A DNA stretch of 64,000 nucleotides from the NCBI GenBank assembly GCA_028829895.1, contig CM054177.1, positions 31,227,564 to 31,291,563 of the forward strand, written 5' to 3'. The notes beneath the pieces are model-generated. The model did not search any database. It saw nothing but the letters and a program-made list of their open reading frames with translations, and was not told the DNA's origin. Shown here piece after piece: positions 34,999 through 46,793 of the stretch; position 1 is the stretch's first letter; each line of letters begins with the position of its first letter. The DNA is from Sinotaia quadrata (lineage: Eukaryota > Mollusca > Gastropoda > Architaenioglossa > Viviparidae). The translations under genes and the position numbers were made by a program.

Positions 34999-35637
34999 AG
35001 TATTTAAATAGGAGTAAGTAAAATCAAGTCCCACTTTAGATTTTTTCGTTATTTTCTTTTTAAAAGAGCGGTCACAAGTACTTCCTGTGTTCAGTCGACG
35101 TCCTTTCTGTTGTACTCAGGGCGTGTCACTTTTGGCTCTCGTCCTCGATATTTGCTGACATTTGCTGAGTGATTTTTTTGTGTGTGCTTTCTTCTACAGT
35201 AAGGAGAGCTGGTTTTGGTGGCATTTCCTCGTGGTCTGAATCAATGGGGTGAAAGTCATCGACAAATTGCATGGCTCTAACCGCGAATCGTGCACACACA
35301 GTCTAAATTTGTGAATGATTAATCCCATAATTGGCGCTATTTCCTAAAGGTTGTGTACAACACAGTACGGTACGCAAGAACGATTAAATACTTGCACTTT
35401 GCCATCGTTTTAGTGGCAGGCTACACCTCTGCTCTAATAGTCTTCATTTACTCAGCACAGAGCCTTATTCTCAGGAATGTGCACCCAATAATGGAAACCA
35501 CTAATGGTTGCATTTGTCGTTTTGGCAGCACATGCAGTTCACAATATATTTGCGCACACATACACACGCACACATACACACAGAAAACATTGGTCTTAGT
35601 TCTTGTTGGCGTGATGCTATTTATTGTGAGAATTGTC
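34999..35637. other. Unique sequence, no confident gene
   Basis: A frame at 35353-35709 has a hydrophobic N-terminal stretch, but it runs through a CA repeat (35555-35583) and a duplication and resembles no family; not called. Confidence 0.45.
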
Positions 35638-35731
35638 CGAGAAACTAATGATTCCGAACTAGTGATTAACACATTATGTTCTCCAGAGAAACTAATGATT
35701 CCGAACTAGTGATTAACACATTATGTTCTCC
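35638..35731. repeat. 47-bp tandem duplication
   Basis: GAGAAACTAATGATTCCGAA twice, nearly perfect. Confidence 0.95.
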
Positions 35732-35824
35732 ATTCATATTGTTCATTGTAAGCTCGTTTACGTATTATAAATGCAAGAGACATCGTACGCTGATTTGTTG
35801 CAGTCTCACTGGATATCTTTTTAG

Positions 35825-36091
35825 CAATGGCATAACTACTGCCCCTGCAGCACCAACAGTTCTTTCAGCAGAAGGTGCCCAACATTTGTTCCTTCAGGAA
35901 AAAATGTACTTAACGTTTAAAAATATACACTTAATCAAGTCTTCGCAACGGAGGGAGAGAGAGGGAGAAGGGAGAGAGTGAGAGGGGGAGAGAGTGTGTG
36001 TGTGTGCATGAATTTGGAAACTGGGGAGGGTAATTCTTTAGATTTTTCCTTGGGATTGAGGGGGGGGGTAGCATTCGAAGTTACGCCACTG
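35825..36091. mobile_element. hAT-type MITE with intact 8-bp target duplication
   Basis: 267 bp. Ends CAATGGCATAACT and AGTTACGCCACTG are inverted repeats (11 of 13 match). The flanks are a perfect 8-bp direct repeat CTTTTTAG (35817-35824 and 36092-36099). The CAGTGGCGTAACT terminus with an 8-bp duplication fits hAT. The interior holds a GA/GT-rich tract (35945-36007) and a G-run near 36060; no transposase frame. Confidence 0.85.
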
Positions 36092-36107
36092 CTTTTTAGA
36101 ATTGATG

Positions 36108-36312
36108 CATTTTTGTTGCTGTCTTTAGACATCATAAAACGTTTTATAATCTGTATAACTGATACATTTTTGTCGATGTCTTACTAGTCATCATAAATGC
36201 ATTTTGTAATCTTTCATTGTAAATTTTTTGTTGCTGTATTACTAGTCATCATAAATGCGTTTTATAATCTTTATAACCATTGTAAATTTTTTGTTGCTGT
36301 TTTACTAGTCAA
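36108..36312. repeat. ~60-bp array
   Basis: TTTTTGTTGCTGTxTTACTAGTCATCATAAATGC blocks, 3 to 4 copies, starting just after the MITE. Confidence 0.88.
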
Positions 36313-36835
36313 GACCTACTCGTTTGGCCAGAAAATATTCCTCTCTTTTGACAAGAACCAATTCCAACTCATTTGACAAGAATGGGGCTGACGTACACTA
36401 TTTTCCATAAAACCAAATATAAAACCGACTTCCATTTACCATTGAAAGGAATGGAGAAATCGTTTTTAGTGACTGTTTGGTTGTCTGCAATGCCTCACGA
36501 TCTTTCGATTTGAAAGCCATGGGAGATTTGCCACTATTAATGTCCTCATTTGTATGCAAAGTATTTCAATTTATTTTTTCTCTCCTTTAGAAATCCTTCA
36601 ATGACCTGTGCAATCACATTTCATACATCAGTGCGGCCCCACTGTAACAGCATGAGAAAGCCGCTTAGATTTCAGTTAAGACTGAGCTTTAAATTCTATG
36701 AGTTTCCCATTCTTCACCTGTCAGTGTTGATCCAATTCCCTTCCATTAGAAACATTGCTGGCATTCCTTTCTGCAGTCTGCCCCGTCGGACCTGTGCGTG
36801 GCTATTGTTCTTGTGGAATCTATACATAAGTTTCT
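36313..36835. other. Unique block, possibly conserved
   Basis: Single-copy. Contains CATTTGTATGCAAAG at about 36549, near a SOX-POU composite site, and a long pyrimidine tract ending TTTAG at about 36588. A 95-codon frame (36550-36837) resembles no family. No gene called. Confidence 0.35.
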
Positions 36836-36957
36836 AGAGCACATATACACCAAACATACACACACCAAGTATGTACACACAAAACATACACACTCCAAAC
36901 ATACACACACCAAGTATGTACACACAAAACATACACACTCCAAACATACACACACCA
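36836..36957. repeat. 45-bp CA-rich array
   Basis: ACACACCAAGTATGTACACA then CAAAACATACACACTCC, 2.6 copies. Confidence 0.92.
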
Positions 36958-37314
36958 TGGACTCTTAATTATTTTGACTGTCATTATACCTCTCGCTAAA
37001 GCTCGGTCTTTGTTGTTAAAACATTCATAATTCAATTATACTTTTAAAATTGTTATCTTTTATAGGTCTAGTGTCTATAGTGTCTATACACATATATGTC
37101 TATGGATGTAGTATAAAGGCGTGCTTATAGGTTTAATACGATGAATAAAGTCTTTGGGGTAAATAATGTAGTTGCAAAAGTCAGCTTATGACTTTATTCG
37201 TCCATTTTCTGAGGGTAAAGACCAAATTATTTCTTTCTAGATGTTTCAGTCATATCTCCGAAATAAGTATTTTTTCCAAGGAGAAGAGTTGCAGGTGATC
37301 TCTCGTCACAGGTC

Positions 37315-37648
37315 AGTAATGCATTCGTCAACCATTGGATTGAAGCGAGAACTGAAGTAATGCATTCCTCAACCATTGGATTGATGGGAGAACTGAAGTA
37401 ATGCATTCCTCAACCATTGGATTGATGGGAGAACTGAAGTAATGCATTCCTCAACCATTGGATTGAAGCGAGAACTGAAGTAATGCATTCGTCAACCATT
37501 GGATTGATGCGAGAAATGAAGTAATGCATTCCTCAACCATTGGATTGGGGCGAGAATTGAAGTAATGCATTCCTCAACCATTGGATTGGGGCGAGAATTG
37601 AAGTAATGCATTCCTCAACCATTGGATTGGGGCGAGAATTGAAGTTAG
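37315..37648. repeat. 41-bp array
   Basis: GAAGTAATGCATTCCTCAAC then CATTGGATTGATGGGAGAACT, 8 copies; the last three share GGGGCGAGAATT. Confidence 0.95.
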
Positions 37649-37977
37649 TAATGTGTACGTCAGTCATAAGATTGAGGAGGGAATTTGTTGTACGGCGAGG
37701 TTAAGTTAGGATTAAGATACTTTTCACGGGTACTTATATCTGTTCATGGTGAAAGTAAGAAAGAATAAAATTAGATATCCATTTTAAAATGTCATTCATT
37801 TTTGATAATAATATAACAGTACAGTCTTTTTGTCGTTAAAAGCTTAAAAATGCACAAATCTTACTCTAGCGTGAAGATGTATATCGACTGTTATGTTTGT
37901 GGTAAGTAATAACTTTTCAAGACATTTAGTATTAAATAACAAACAAATGTTTGAATTAATTTCGACACTTCCATTGA

Positions 37978-38182
37978 AAATATATGGCTCTTTGTAACGC
38001 TTTTATCACAACAGTCAGAAGTAATCGAAAATATATGGTTCTTTGTGACACTTTTATCATAGCAGTCAGAAGTAACCAAAAAATATATAGGCTCTTTGTG
38101 ACACTTTTATCACAACAGTCAGAAGTAATCGAAAATATAGGGCTCTTTGTGACACTTTTATCACAACAGTCAGAAATAACCG
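37978..38182. repeat. ~50-bp array
   Basis: GGCTCTTTGTGACACTTTTA then TCACAACAGTCAGAAGTAAT, 4 copies with 1-2-bp indels. Confidence 0.94.
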
Positions 38183-38635
38183 TTCCAACTGAGCAAAAAA
38201 ATACGAAACTTACCGCCTAGCTATCACTCAGAAATTGCAAGCCGGCCTTGAGATCAATCCACGTGACGACATTAATTACCTCGACTCCCATCCACAGTTT
38301 ACAACTTCCTCTTTTACTGCGACTCTCTACATTTCAGCAAAGATGACAGCTAAAGAATGCAGATACAGAACTAATACAGAAAGCAGTCGTTTCCAATGAA
38401 ACAAGAAACGTGGAATAAAATTGTAATACCCGTACTTAGACTCAATATTGGGGCTGGCCCTTGTTGAAGCCAGTTTTATAGTTGTGTCTAGCATTTTCTT
38501 AACGTGACCTGTAATTCGACGTCAAGGTGGTCGTTTTTGTAGTTCTGTTTTATGTTTTTGTGTCGCTATCTTAAAATAGATGTGTACATTTATTTCATTT
38601 GTTATGACTGTCCTTTATTGACAGTTTTTTTATAG
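38183..38635. other. Unique sequence
   Basis: Single-copy, with a CACGTGAC E-box at about 38260. No gene. Confidence 0.4.
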
Positions 38636-39045
38636 TCATCTTCTGACTGTTTTATAGTTGTTAGTCGATTGCTTCAGTTTGGATCTGACTGTTTTATAGT
38701 TATGTGTCGACTGTTTTAGTTTGGATCTGACTGTTTTATAGTTATGTGTCGACTGTTTTAGTTTGGATCTGACTGTTTTAGTTTGGATCTGACTGTTTTA
38801 TAGTTATGTGTCGACTGTTTTAGTTTGGATCTGACTGTTTTATAGTTATGTGTCGACTGTTTTAGTTTGGATCTGACTGTTTTATAGTTTTGTGTCGACT
38901 GTTTTAGTTTGGATCTGACTGTTTTATAGTTGTTTGTCGATTGCTTCAGTTTGGATCTGACTGTTTTATAGTTGTGTGTCTACTGTTTTGGTTTGGATCT
39001 GACTGTTTTATAGTTATGTGTCTACTGTTTTAGTTTGGATCTGTA
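38636..39045. repeat. 42-bp array
   Basis: CTGACTGTTTTATAGTTATG then TGTCGACTGTTTTAGTTTGGAT, about 10 copies, one internally shortened. Confidence 0.96.
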
Positions 39046-40110
39046 GCTTGAGTTCGAGAATAGATAGTCATTCCTGGTAGCTCATTTGTATAGTAATGTT
39101 GTCAATTGTTTAATTATAGACATGCAGTTCAAATGTAATCTACTCAGTTTTGTAATATAATTTTACAGTTATGTGTCTTATGTACCTAAAGTTAATGTTG
39201 ACCACTTAAGTCGCTCACTTTTAAAGTTGTGAATCATATAAAATTTATAAATGTTCAACATTGAAATTCGATTTATAAATTGTATATATTTTGCAGATAT
39301 GTCTAATAGTTTTATTTTAATAGATGTTGTTCAGTATCAATATGACTACTTGTGAAGCTTAGTTTGAAAGTTGTGTATAATAGTTTTATTACATGTACAG
39401 TTCAGTTATCAAAATTGAACCTTATATAGTTCAGCTTGAAACTATATGTGTATGATATGTTCATGATGCTGAGTTCAGTGATAATTTGTTCCGTTTCTAT
39501 GAACGAGACATTACAGAAATATTTTATTTTTTTAACAATTCTAGCACGTCTTGTGCTTGTGTATCGTACTTTATTATTATTGTAAGATCGTCAACCGATA
39601 AACTCTGTTGCTTCTGTATCAGTGTTATTGTACACAAGGCTACTGATAATAGCATATTCCTATTGTAGCTTACATTTGCATGTGTTTAGTTAGCAATGAC
39701 ACAGTACAAAACAAACGTACTATTCTATATATTTATTAATCTGAATTTTCATTCGTGCAATAAATAGATGTATCTATTGTGTATTGTTACATTCTATAAT
39801 GCCAAATGCTAGCATAATTCAGGCATGCACAGATCTTTCACAGTAGAACGACTCAGTGAGACAAAAAAATTAATTGTAGTGGGTGTTGCTTTAGGCTTTA
39901 CTCATTCCTTCGTATTTATTGACTGGTGACTAATGACGTCCTCAGCTCATTATTCCATATTTTAATGTGATCATTGTATAATTTCTAAAGATAATCAAAA
40001 GTATTTAAAGTACATAACTCATGGAACAATTACCCAAAGAGCGTTATTGACTATTTTTTTCTTCATTAATCTAACGAAAATCATCAATTTAAAATAAAAA
40101 TTACTCCAAT
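39046..40110. other. AT-rich sequence, no gene seen
   Basis: Scattered TTTTATAGTT..GTGTxTA blocks to 39480 suggest a decayed continuation of the array on the left. Frames are short. Confidence 0.45.
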
Positions 40111-40362
40111 GCAGCCTGTGGTAGTAACAGAAATCTACAACTTCATCAACGACAGCAATGCAGCCTGTTGTAGTAATAGAAATCTACAACTTCATCAATG
40201 ACAGCAATGCAGCCTGTTGTAGTAACAGAAATCTACAACTTCATCAACGACAGCAATGCAGCCTGTTGTAGTAACAGAAATCTACAACTTCATCAATGAC
40301 AGCAATGCAGCCTGTTGTAGTAACAGAAATCTACAACTTCATCAATGACAGCAATGCAGATG
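40111..40362. repeat. 49-bp array
   Basis: CAGCCTGTTGTAGTAACAGA then AATCTACAACTTCATCAACG, 5 copies. Confidence 0.96.
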
Positions 40363-40989
40363 TCACGCATCTTACTTAGCTCAGTATGAAAGAAGACAAA
40401 GGAAAATGTGCAGATGTGACACTTGATAGGTAGGAGATGACTTGATTTCCTGTTTCTACACTTGGACGGCGTAATATTGTCATTATCAGGATGTGTAATT
40501 TATATTCTATCACTTTCACATCTACCTTCAGTTTTGACCATTCTTGTTTTCACCTGGTTCAATCAGGTATAAGACTAAAACCAGCCAGTCACTCTTTTGT
40601 ACCCCTATCGATCTCTATCCAGTAAAAAAAAGTCTCTTTCTACAATAATTTTCTATTTCTCTAGAATCCTGTAATGCCGCTAGAGGCAGTGTAACGATTC
40701 AAAGAGATTCCATCTCTCACGAGGACTGTTCCAGTGACCCATATGTATCAAATCTTTTCACAATATAGAACATTCTGTCGATGTGTCAGTCCACGACGTG
40801 GTCACATATGATATTAATACTGTATGAACTTGACCTTGGGATTTTGAGATATATATTACGGTCTTTCGTGAATTTACATAGGCTTTCCCATGTTGCCTTG
40901 ACCTGTGTGTAGCTCGTCCTTAACAGTTTACAGTTTCACACGTAACATAAGCTCAATTTAACAGACCTTAGCAAATCATTTTTTATATC
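40363..40989. other. Unique sequence downstream of the PAN-like exon
   Basis: Where the next minus-strand exon of the PAN candidate might be expected; I recognise none. An inverted CACCTGGTTCAATCAGGT lies at about 40552. Confidence 0.35.
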
Positions 40990-41193
40990 TCAACTGACAA
41001 CTGTGCAAAATCCCACCGCTAAGCAGCTACATCTGTGACTGCATTCTATGTTTGATAAGGTTGCCTCAACAACCAGTGGCCGTATTGCACTGCGGAAAAT
41101 TGCTTTCTGATTCACCAGTGTGTGACTAGCGACGCAGCGCCAAAGGAAAATGACACTAACCCAAAAGCAGTGAATAACACCAGGTTTAATCAT
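40990..41193 (-). CDS. Candidate first exon: signal peptide plus start of a PAN/Apple-like domain
   Basis: Reading right to left, the ATG at 41193 is directly preceded by an in-frame TGA. The first 23 residues look like a secretion signal: a hydrophobic stretch at about 6-18 and a small-residue cleavage context VAS (21-23). Then comes a segment starting HTLVNQKAIF with cysteines at 51, 55, 57 and 63; C51-x3-C55-x7-C63 is the spacing of a PAN/Apple domain core. Secreted PAN proteins with this type of first exon are, from memory, numerous in gastropods. A possible donor GTTGAG lies at 40994 (phase 1), just before the stop, which would leave the domain to be completed by a following exon at lower coordinates; none is recognised. 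It could be a live first exon, an orphan exon, or chance. Domain name is inference. Confidence 0.45.
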   Translation of the reverse strand: MIKPGVIHCFWVSVIFLWRCVASHTLVNQKAIFRSAIRPLVVEATLSNIECSHRCSCLAVGFCTVVS

Positions 41194-41828
41194 TCATAAG
41201 GAATATATCAAGCAGTTAAAAAGATAACTTTACAAATATTATTATATAGCGAACTCCATCTGTTGCAGTACAAAATTCAGAGAAAGCACCATTTGTAAAC
41301 TGTTCTTCTCCATCGCAGATAAATTAATGACAAGAAATCATTTCCCCTGCTTCTAGTACAGTCTCCAAAGACACTTTGCCAAGGACAGATTGAATATGAA
41401 AGTAATCTCCAAAGACACTTTGCCAGATCAATTAGCAAATTTTGTCCATACCATATGATAGCGATAAGAGATCAATTGAACGATGATTAGAAGTCACTTT
41501 GATTGCACCTTGACCCCTGACCTGCAATCTCCTGACAGCCACGGTAGAGATTTTCAACAACTGCCTTTCACAACATTTCAACCAATATACTCGTCAATAG
41601 TCTATGAAAAATCTTGAAATTGCCATAGAGTTATGTTAACTTGAACCTATTCCAATGTCACAGCTTTTGGAATGTTCATATTTTGCATACACGCTCTAAC
41701 AGATATCATTAATTTTCTCTTTCGTCTGACAGTTTCCCATCACGTTTGAAAGTAGCCATTGTGATGTTTATTTAAAAACAAACTCTTGGTCCCGAGTGAT
41801 CCTTGGACGGAGCCTCAAGATTTCAGGT
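41194..41828 (-). other. Unique sequence upstream of the PAN-like exon
   Basis: Would hold the 5' end and promoter of the minus-strand candidate. A short duplication of TCTCCAAAGACACTTTGCCA is at 41364 and 41407. No clear core promoter motif. Confidence 0.35.
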
Positions 41829-42212
41829 TATATAGGATAGGATTACTTTCATCTTTAATTTGTCTGTGTCATTTATCTTTAGCTAGGATAGGATTACTTT
41901 CATCTTTAATTTGTCTGTGTCATTTATCTTTAGCTAGGATAGGATTACTTTCATCTTTAATTTGTCTGTGTCATTTATCTTTAGCTAGGATAAGATTACT
42001 TTCATCTTTAATCTGTCTGTGACATTTATCTTTAGTTAGGGTAGGATTATTTTCATCTTTAATCTGGCATTTATCTTTAACTAGGATAGGATAAGTTTCA
42101 TCTGTAATCTGTCTGTGACATTTGTCTTTAGCTAAGGTAAGATTACTTTCATCTTTAATCTCTCTGTGACATTTATCTTTAGCTAGGATAGGATTACTTT
42201 CATCTACAACAC
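41829..42212. repeat. 51-bp array
   Basis: GCTAGGATAGGATTACTTTC then ATCTTTAATTTGTCTGTGTC, about 7.5 copies; left copies identical, right copies diverged. Confidence 0.95.
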
Positions 42213-42269
42213 TCCACTTTTGTGTATATTTTATGGTTCACCATTATATATATTTGACAATTTCTTTTC

Positions 42270-42482
42270 AGACGGGATGCGATTGTGTTCTTGCTTATTT
42301 TTCACTGGCGTTTTATTTTAGCAGTTGTGTGAATTGAGTTGGGGTTTTGGTGAGAGGATATAGAATTGTCTTTCCGTTGTATTTGCCACTGGCGTTTTAT
42401 TTTAGCTGTTGTGTGAATTGAGTTGGGGGATTGGTGAGAGAATGATGTAGAATTGTCTTTCCGTTGTATTTGCCACTGGCTA
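42270..42482. repeat. ~105-bp duplication
   Basis: CACTGGCGTTTTATTTTAGC with GTGTGAATTGAGTTGGGG twice, the second copy carrying a small insertion; CTTTCCGTTGTATTTGCCAC also recurs. Confidence 0.85.
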
Positions 42483-42599
42483 TAGTGAGAGAGTATTTAA
42501 TTTTTAATTATTTTATTTTCTAAGTCTGATTGTTGAGGGGCGAAAGTTTGCCTCTCGCAATTAGTTATTTGTCTATACTTACTGAACCGTGAAACTGTC

Positions 42600-42795
42600 T
42601 ATACTAAAGTGTATGTACCGCGTGTAGTGCAGAGAAGTGTATGTACAGTGTGTAGTGCAGTGAAGTGTATGTACAGTGTGTAGTGCAGTGAAGTGTATGT
42701 ACAGTGTGCAGTGCAGTGAAGTGTATGTACAGTGTGCAGTGCAGTGAAGTATATGTTCAGTAGTGTGGAGTGTACAGTGTGTGGAGTGTACAGTG
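42600..42795. repeat. 28-bp array
   Basis: GCAGTGAAGTGTATGTACAG then TGTGTAGT, about 5 copies, then shorter GTGGAGTGTACAGTGT units. Confidence 0.94.
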
Positions 42796-43309
42796 TGTAC
42801 TGCACTTGGAGCTCAAGTAATGCCAACCTTTCACGTGGAAAAACCCGTCATTGGAATTCCTATTGTCCTGTCGCATTATGCTGCACTGATTACCGGTCCG
42901 TGCACACAGGGCAAATAAATAAGTATTCACTGGTTCGGAAAGTTTGACAGTTGACAAGACCATGACGTCGCCTGCAGAAACGTTTGGCATTATTCCTCCT
43001 GCTTAAGCCGCAAGAAATGACAAGCGTGTTGCATTTCGCCATGTAAAGTCGTCATTCACATGAATGTCAGTTTGTTTCCATGGTGAAGTGGCCATCTCGT
43101 GCTGTGTCGAGATATTGAAATAAATGTTGACTTTTAACACATGAGTAATAATTCTACTAACTGTTAGGTCATAAACTCTTAACCTGGATTTTTGATTGAT
43201 TGTATATGTATGGATGCTTGGATGGATGCATGTATATATTTTTCAATATATATGTTGTTATAGTGTAGCCCTCTTTCTATATATATATTGTATATCCCCT
43301 ATAAAATTT

Positions 43310-43812
43310 TGCGTAGCTACTACAACTGACCTGAACACAAAGTAGATAATATGTCCTACTCGCTACTACAACTGACCTGAACACAAAGTAGATAATATGT
43401 CCTACTCGCTACTACAACTGACCTGAACACAAAGTAATAATATGTCATGTCCTACTCGCTACTACAACTGACCTGAACACAAAGTAATAATATGTCATGT
43501 CCTACTCGCTGCTACAACTGACCTGAACACAAAGTAATAATATGTCATGTCCTACTCGCTACTACAACTGACCTGAACACAAAGTAGATAATATGTCATG
43601 TCCTACTCGCTGCTACAACTGACCTGAACACAAAGTAGATAATATGTCATGTCCTACTCGCTGCTACAACTGACCTGGACACAAAGTAGATAATATGTCA
43701 TGTCCTACTCGCTACTACAACAGACCTGAACACAAAGTAGATAATATGTCATGTCCTGCTCGCTGCTACAACTGACCTGGACACAACATAAATAATTTAT
43801 GTCATGTCCCAC
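43310..43812. repeat. ~50-bp array with nested deletions
   Basis: CTCGCTACTACAACTGACCT then GAACACAAAGTAGATAATAT; about 10 copies differing by presence of TCATGTCC and of GA in GTAGATAA, in blocks. Confidence 0.95.
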
Positions 43813-45105
43813 TATCCATAATTGACTTTTATAATCTATTTTCTCTCACATTCACTAATCATAATTGTCTTGATCTTTAATGTCACATCTGTAAGACTCT
43901 TTCATTTAATCATTGTTAATGTGATTTTAATACCTCCACTCTCAAGTCCCTCTAACAAGACTCAATTGGTTTTAATTCCTTTCTCTCTCTTTCCACGCTA
44001 TCTGTGACAGTTTTTTTATTGCGAAGATGACTGAGTAATTTATAGTCACCTCAATTAATATAAAATCATCTTCCTGAAAACTGAGTCTAAATGGTTAAAG
44101 AAGTGCAAAGTCCAATCAACTGTGGCTGATCAAAAATTTCCCCACCCGGTCGTTTAACCTGGATACTTGAGTTCCAGAGTAAACGCTGTTCTGGAATAAT
44201 GCTCCTTTTGGCGAAGCAAGACATTTTGCTTTAACTTTCATTTGTCCGATTTTTACGTCATACACTTGGCCCCACTCGTAGTGCAAAATGTTAAAGAAAT
44301 TTAGCAAAAATTTCATAAAAGATAAAGTAAATAAATTCTTATCAAATATATACACGGCAAAAAAAAAAAAAAGGTGAAGTTCGACAAATGAAGCGGCCAG
44401 AAAAGAGCTCGAAAAGAATGCCGTTGCTTCATGCTCCAACAATAAAAGTATTACTTTCCACTTTTAGATAAAATCTATTTTTATTGACTGTCTTTCTATC
44501 TCTACTAAAAGTTTTTCTCCATCTTATGCCTCATTAAAAAAAAAATTATTTTCAAGACCGTCATGCATGATCGTGGCATGTACTTACGTTATGAAACACT
44601 ACAAGGAATTTAGAGTACAGCGAAATTTAAACATTAACATTATCCTTTCTCATAGTCAGTATATATTTATAGATACATGATTCCTTCCAATAATTCTAAT
44701 CATTCTGTTTTTTTATTAAAAAAAAAGTATCTACATGATTCTACAATGTTTGTCTCCTAAACAAACCAAAACTTAAATGATATTTAACAATACCAGTTTT
44801 CTAAGTTTGCTAACAACTCTAACTGTAATTTTTCCAAGTGTTCCAAATTTGGATTCTAACAGAGTGCTTTAAAGTATCAAGTTTAAGAATGAGTGATTTC
44901 CACAATATACCTGCCCCTACTATAGAATTCTAGTTTGCTCTGGTTGGACAATGTTAGTAATCGGTCTTAGGTCATTGGTTAACTTGCAAGTCCAACCTAT
45001 TCTGTTAATAATTATCAACCAGCCTTACCTGTCTTCAAGTCATGCCCATGTCTAGTCTACCCTCCATTAACTAACACCTGCTTAGTCTAGCCTAGAGGTC
45101 ACCTG
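43813..45105. other. AT-rich unique sequence, no gene seen
   Basis: Contains A-runs near 44359 and 44534. A minus-strand frame of 108 codons (44116-44442) is phenylalanine-rich because of those runs and is not called. Confidence 0.5.
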
Positions 45106-45243
45106 GCTAATCTTACTCTGCCAGTCAGTGTCACCTGGCTAAACTTATTCTGCCAGTCAGTGTCACCTGGCCAATCTTACTCTACCAGTCAGTGTCACCT
45201 GGCTAAACTTATTCTGCGAGTCAGTGTCACCTGGCTAATCTAT
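45106..45243. repeat. 32-bp array
   Basis: GTCACCTGGCTAATCTTACT then CTGCCAGTCAGT, about 4.3 copies. Confidence 0.93.
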
Positions 45244-45892
45244 TTCCTCTTTGAACGTATTAATGTAACGCTCCATGAAAAGTTCTGTTTTCACAACTTA
45301 CTCTTCACTTATATAACGCTCACACTTGCATAATTGTTAAGGAAGAAAATTAATTGATGAAAATTAAAATGATGTGTAATAATCAATATTTACATATTAA
45401 AAATCTCTGCTCTTCAAAATATTTTTCACATTATCTATACTCAACTTAAAAACTCCTCTATCATCTCCCATTAAACAATTAACATTAATTCCTCCTATAT
45501 CTCACCCATACTTTAGTTTAATACCTCTCTTCTCATAGCCTGTTACCATCACAGTTAAATTTAATACCTTAACTCTCACACTTCGCTAGCCAAAACTGAC
45601 TTTAATACCTCCTCTCTTAAGCCCAACTGACTTGATCTTTTGATGTTAACTCTCTCACGCTCCACTAAGCACTTTGACTTGTTCTTATTGCTTCCTTTTT
45701 CACGCTTCATTAAATACATTGACTTGTTTTTCTGCTTCCTCTCTCACACTCCATTAGCTACAAATGACTTTATTTTAAATATCTCCGCTCCCAGGCCCCG
45801 CTAATCATAGTTGCAAGAAATATAATACGTCGGCTGTGTTTGCCATCTAGTTGTCCTAGCGACCAAGCAGTTTTAATTATCAAAGCAGACGG
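45244..45892. other. AT-rich sequence with decayed repeats
   Basis: Loose TTTAATACCTC/CTCTCACxCTCCATTA blocks about 60 bp apart at 45440-45800 suggest an old array. No gene. Confidence 0.45.
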
Positions 45893-46022
45893 CAAAAGGA
45901 TGTCGATTAAAACAGGTAACAAAAGGATATTGATTAGATACGGGTAACAAAAGGTTATCGATTAGATACAGGTAACAAAAGGTTATCGATTAGGTACAGG
46001 TAATAATGATATTGATTAGGTA
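45893..46022. repeat. 29-bp array
   Basis: GGTAACAAAAGGTTATCGAT then TAGATACAG, about 4.5 copies. Confidence 0.94.
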
Positions 46023-46184
46023 CGTAGAGTCAAGGTGTGTGATACTGTTAATATCTGCAAAGCGGTCATTCTGAAGGTGAATAATTGTTCCAAGAGTTTG
46101 CATAACGGTCACATAGGTGGTTTATTCAAACTTTAGCGTCTGGAAACAGTGAATATTACAGGGTATGGCACACGGGTACAGAGG

Positions 46185-46510
46185 TAATGAGAAGTTCGGG
46201 GTAAAGTACAGGGGTTCGGATGTACAGAGATATAGCACACGGGTTCAAAAATAATGAAAACTATAGAATAAAGCACAGGGGTTCAAAATTAATGAAAACT
46301 GCAGAATAAAGCACAGGGGTTCAAAAATAATGAAAACTACAGAATAAAGCACAGGGGTTCAAAATTAATGAAAACTACAGAATAAAGCACAGGGGTTCAA
46401 AATTAATGAAAACTACAGAATAAAGTACAGGGGTTCAAAAATAATGAAAACTACAGAATAAAGTACAGGGGTTCAGAAAGTGCGGGATGTAACACAGGGT
46501 TCGGAAGTAA
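46185..46510. repeat. 38-bp array
   Basis: GGGGTTCAAAAATAATGAAA then ACTACAGAATAAAGCACA, about 8 copies; two variants (AAAAATAAT and AAAATTAAT). Confidence 0.95.
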
Positions 46511-46793
46511 CTGGGGTATAGCACAAGTATGGGATTTGGAAGTAATGAAAAATTACGGGACGAGATACATGAGTGTGGAGCATGAATATTGCACACTGCT
46601 ATCATCAAGGTAGCAAGACTTAAATCGCCAAGGCAACAAATACAAACCCGATTACTGATTACAGTAAATGATTTTAAAAATTGTTAGCAGACAGTTAGCA
46701 AAATACACACCAGTTTACAGTAAATAATTGAAGCACTGTCTCTCGTCTGCTGCTGTTCTCCAAAATCTTAGCATGGAAAGACTGAACAACAAG

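Noticed and set aside
35353..35981. Membrane protein frames
   Set aside because: They run through a CA repeat, a 47-bp duplication and a MITE; no family resemblance and no splice logic.
36549..36563. SOX-POU composite site as a proven enhancer
   Set aside because: 12 of 15 positions agree with the consensus I recall, which can occur by chance in AT-rich DNA; kept only as a remark.
44116..44442. 108-codon Phe-rich minus frame
   Set aside because: Its composition follows from an A-run and AT-rich DNA; no domain and no upstream signal.
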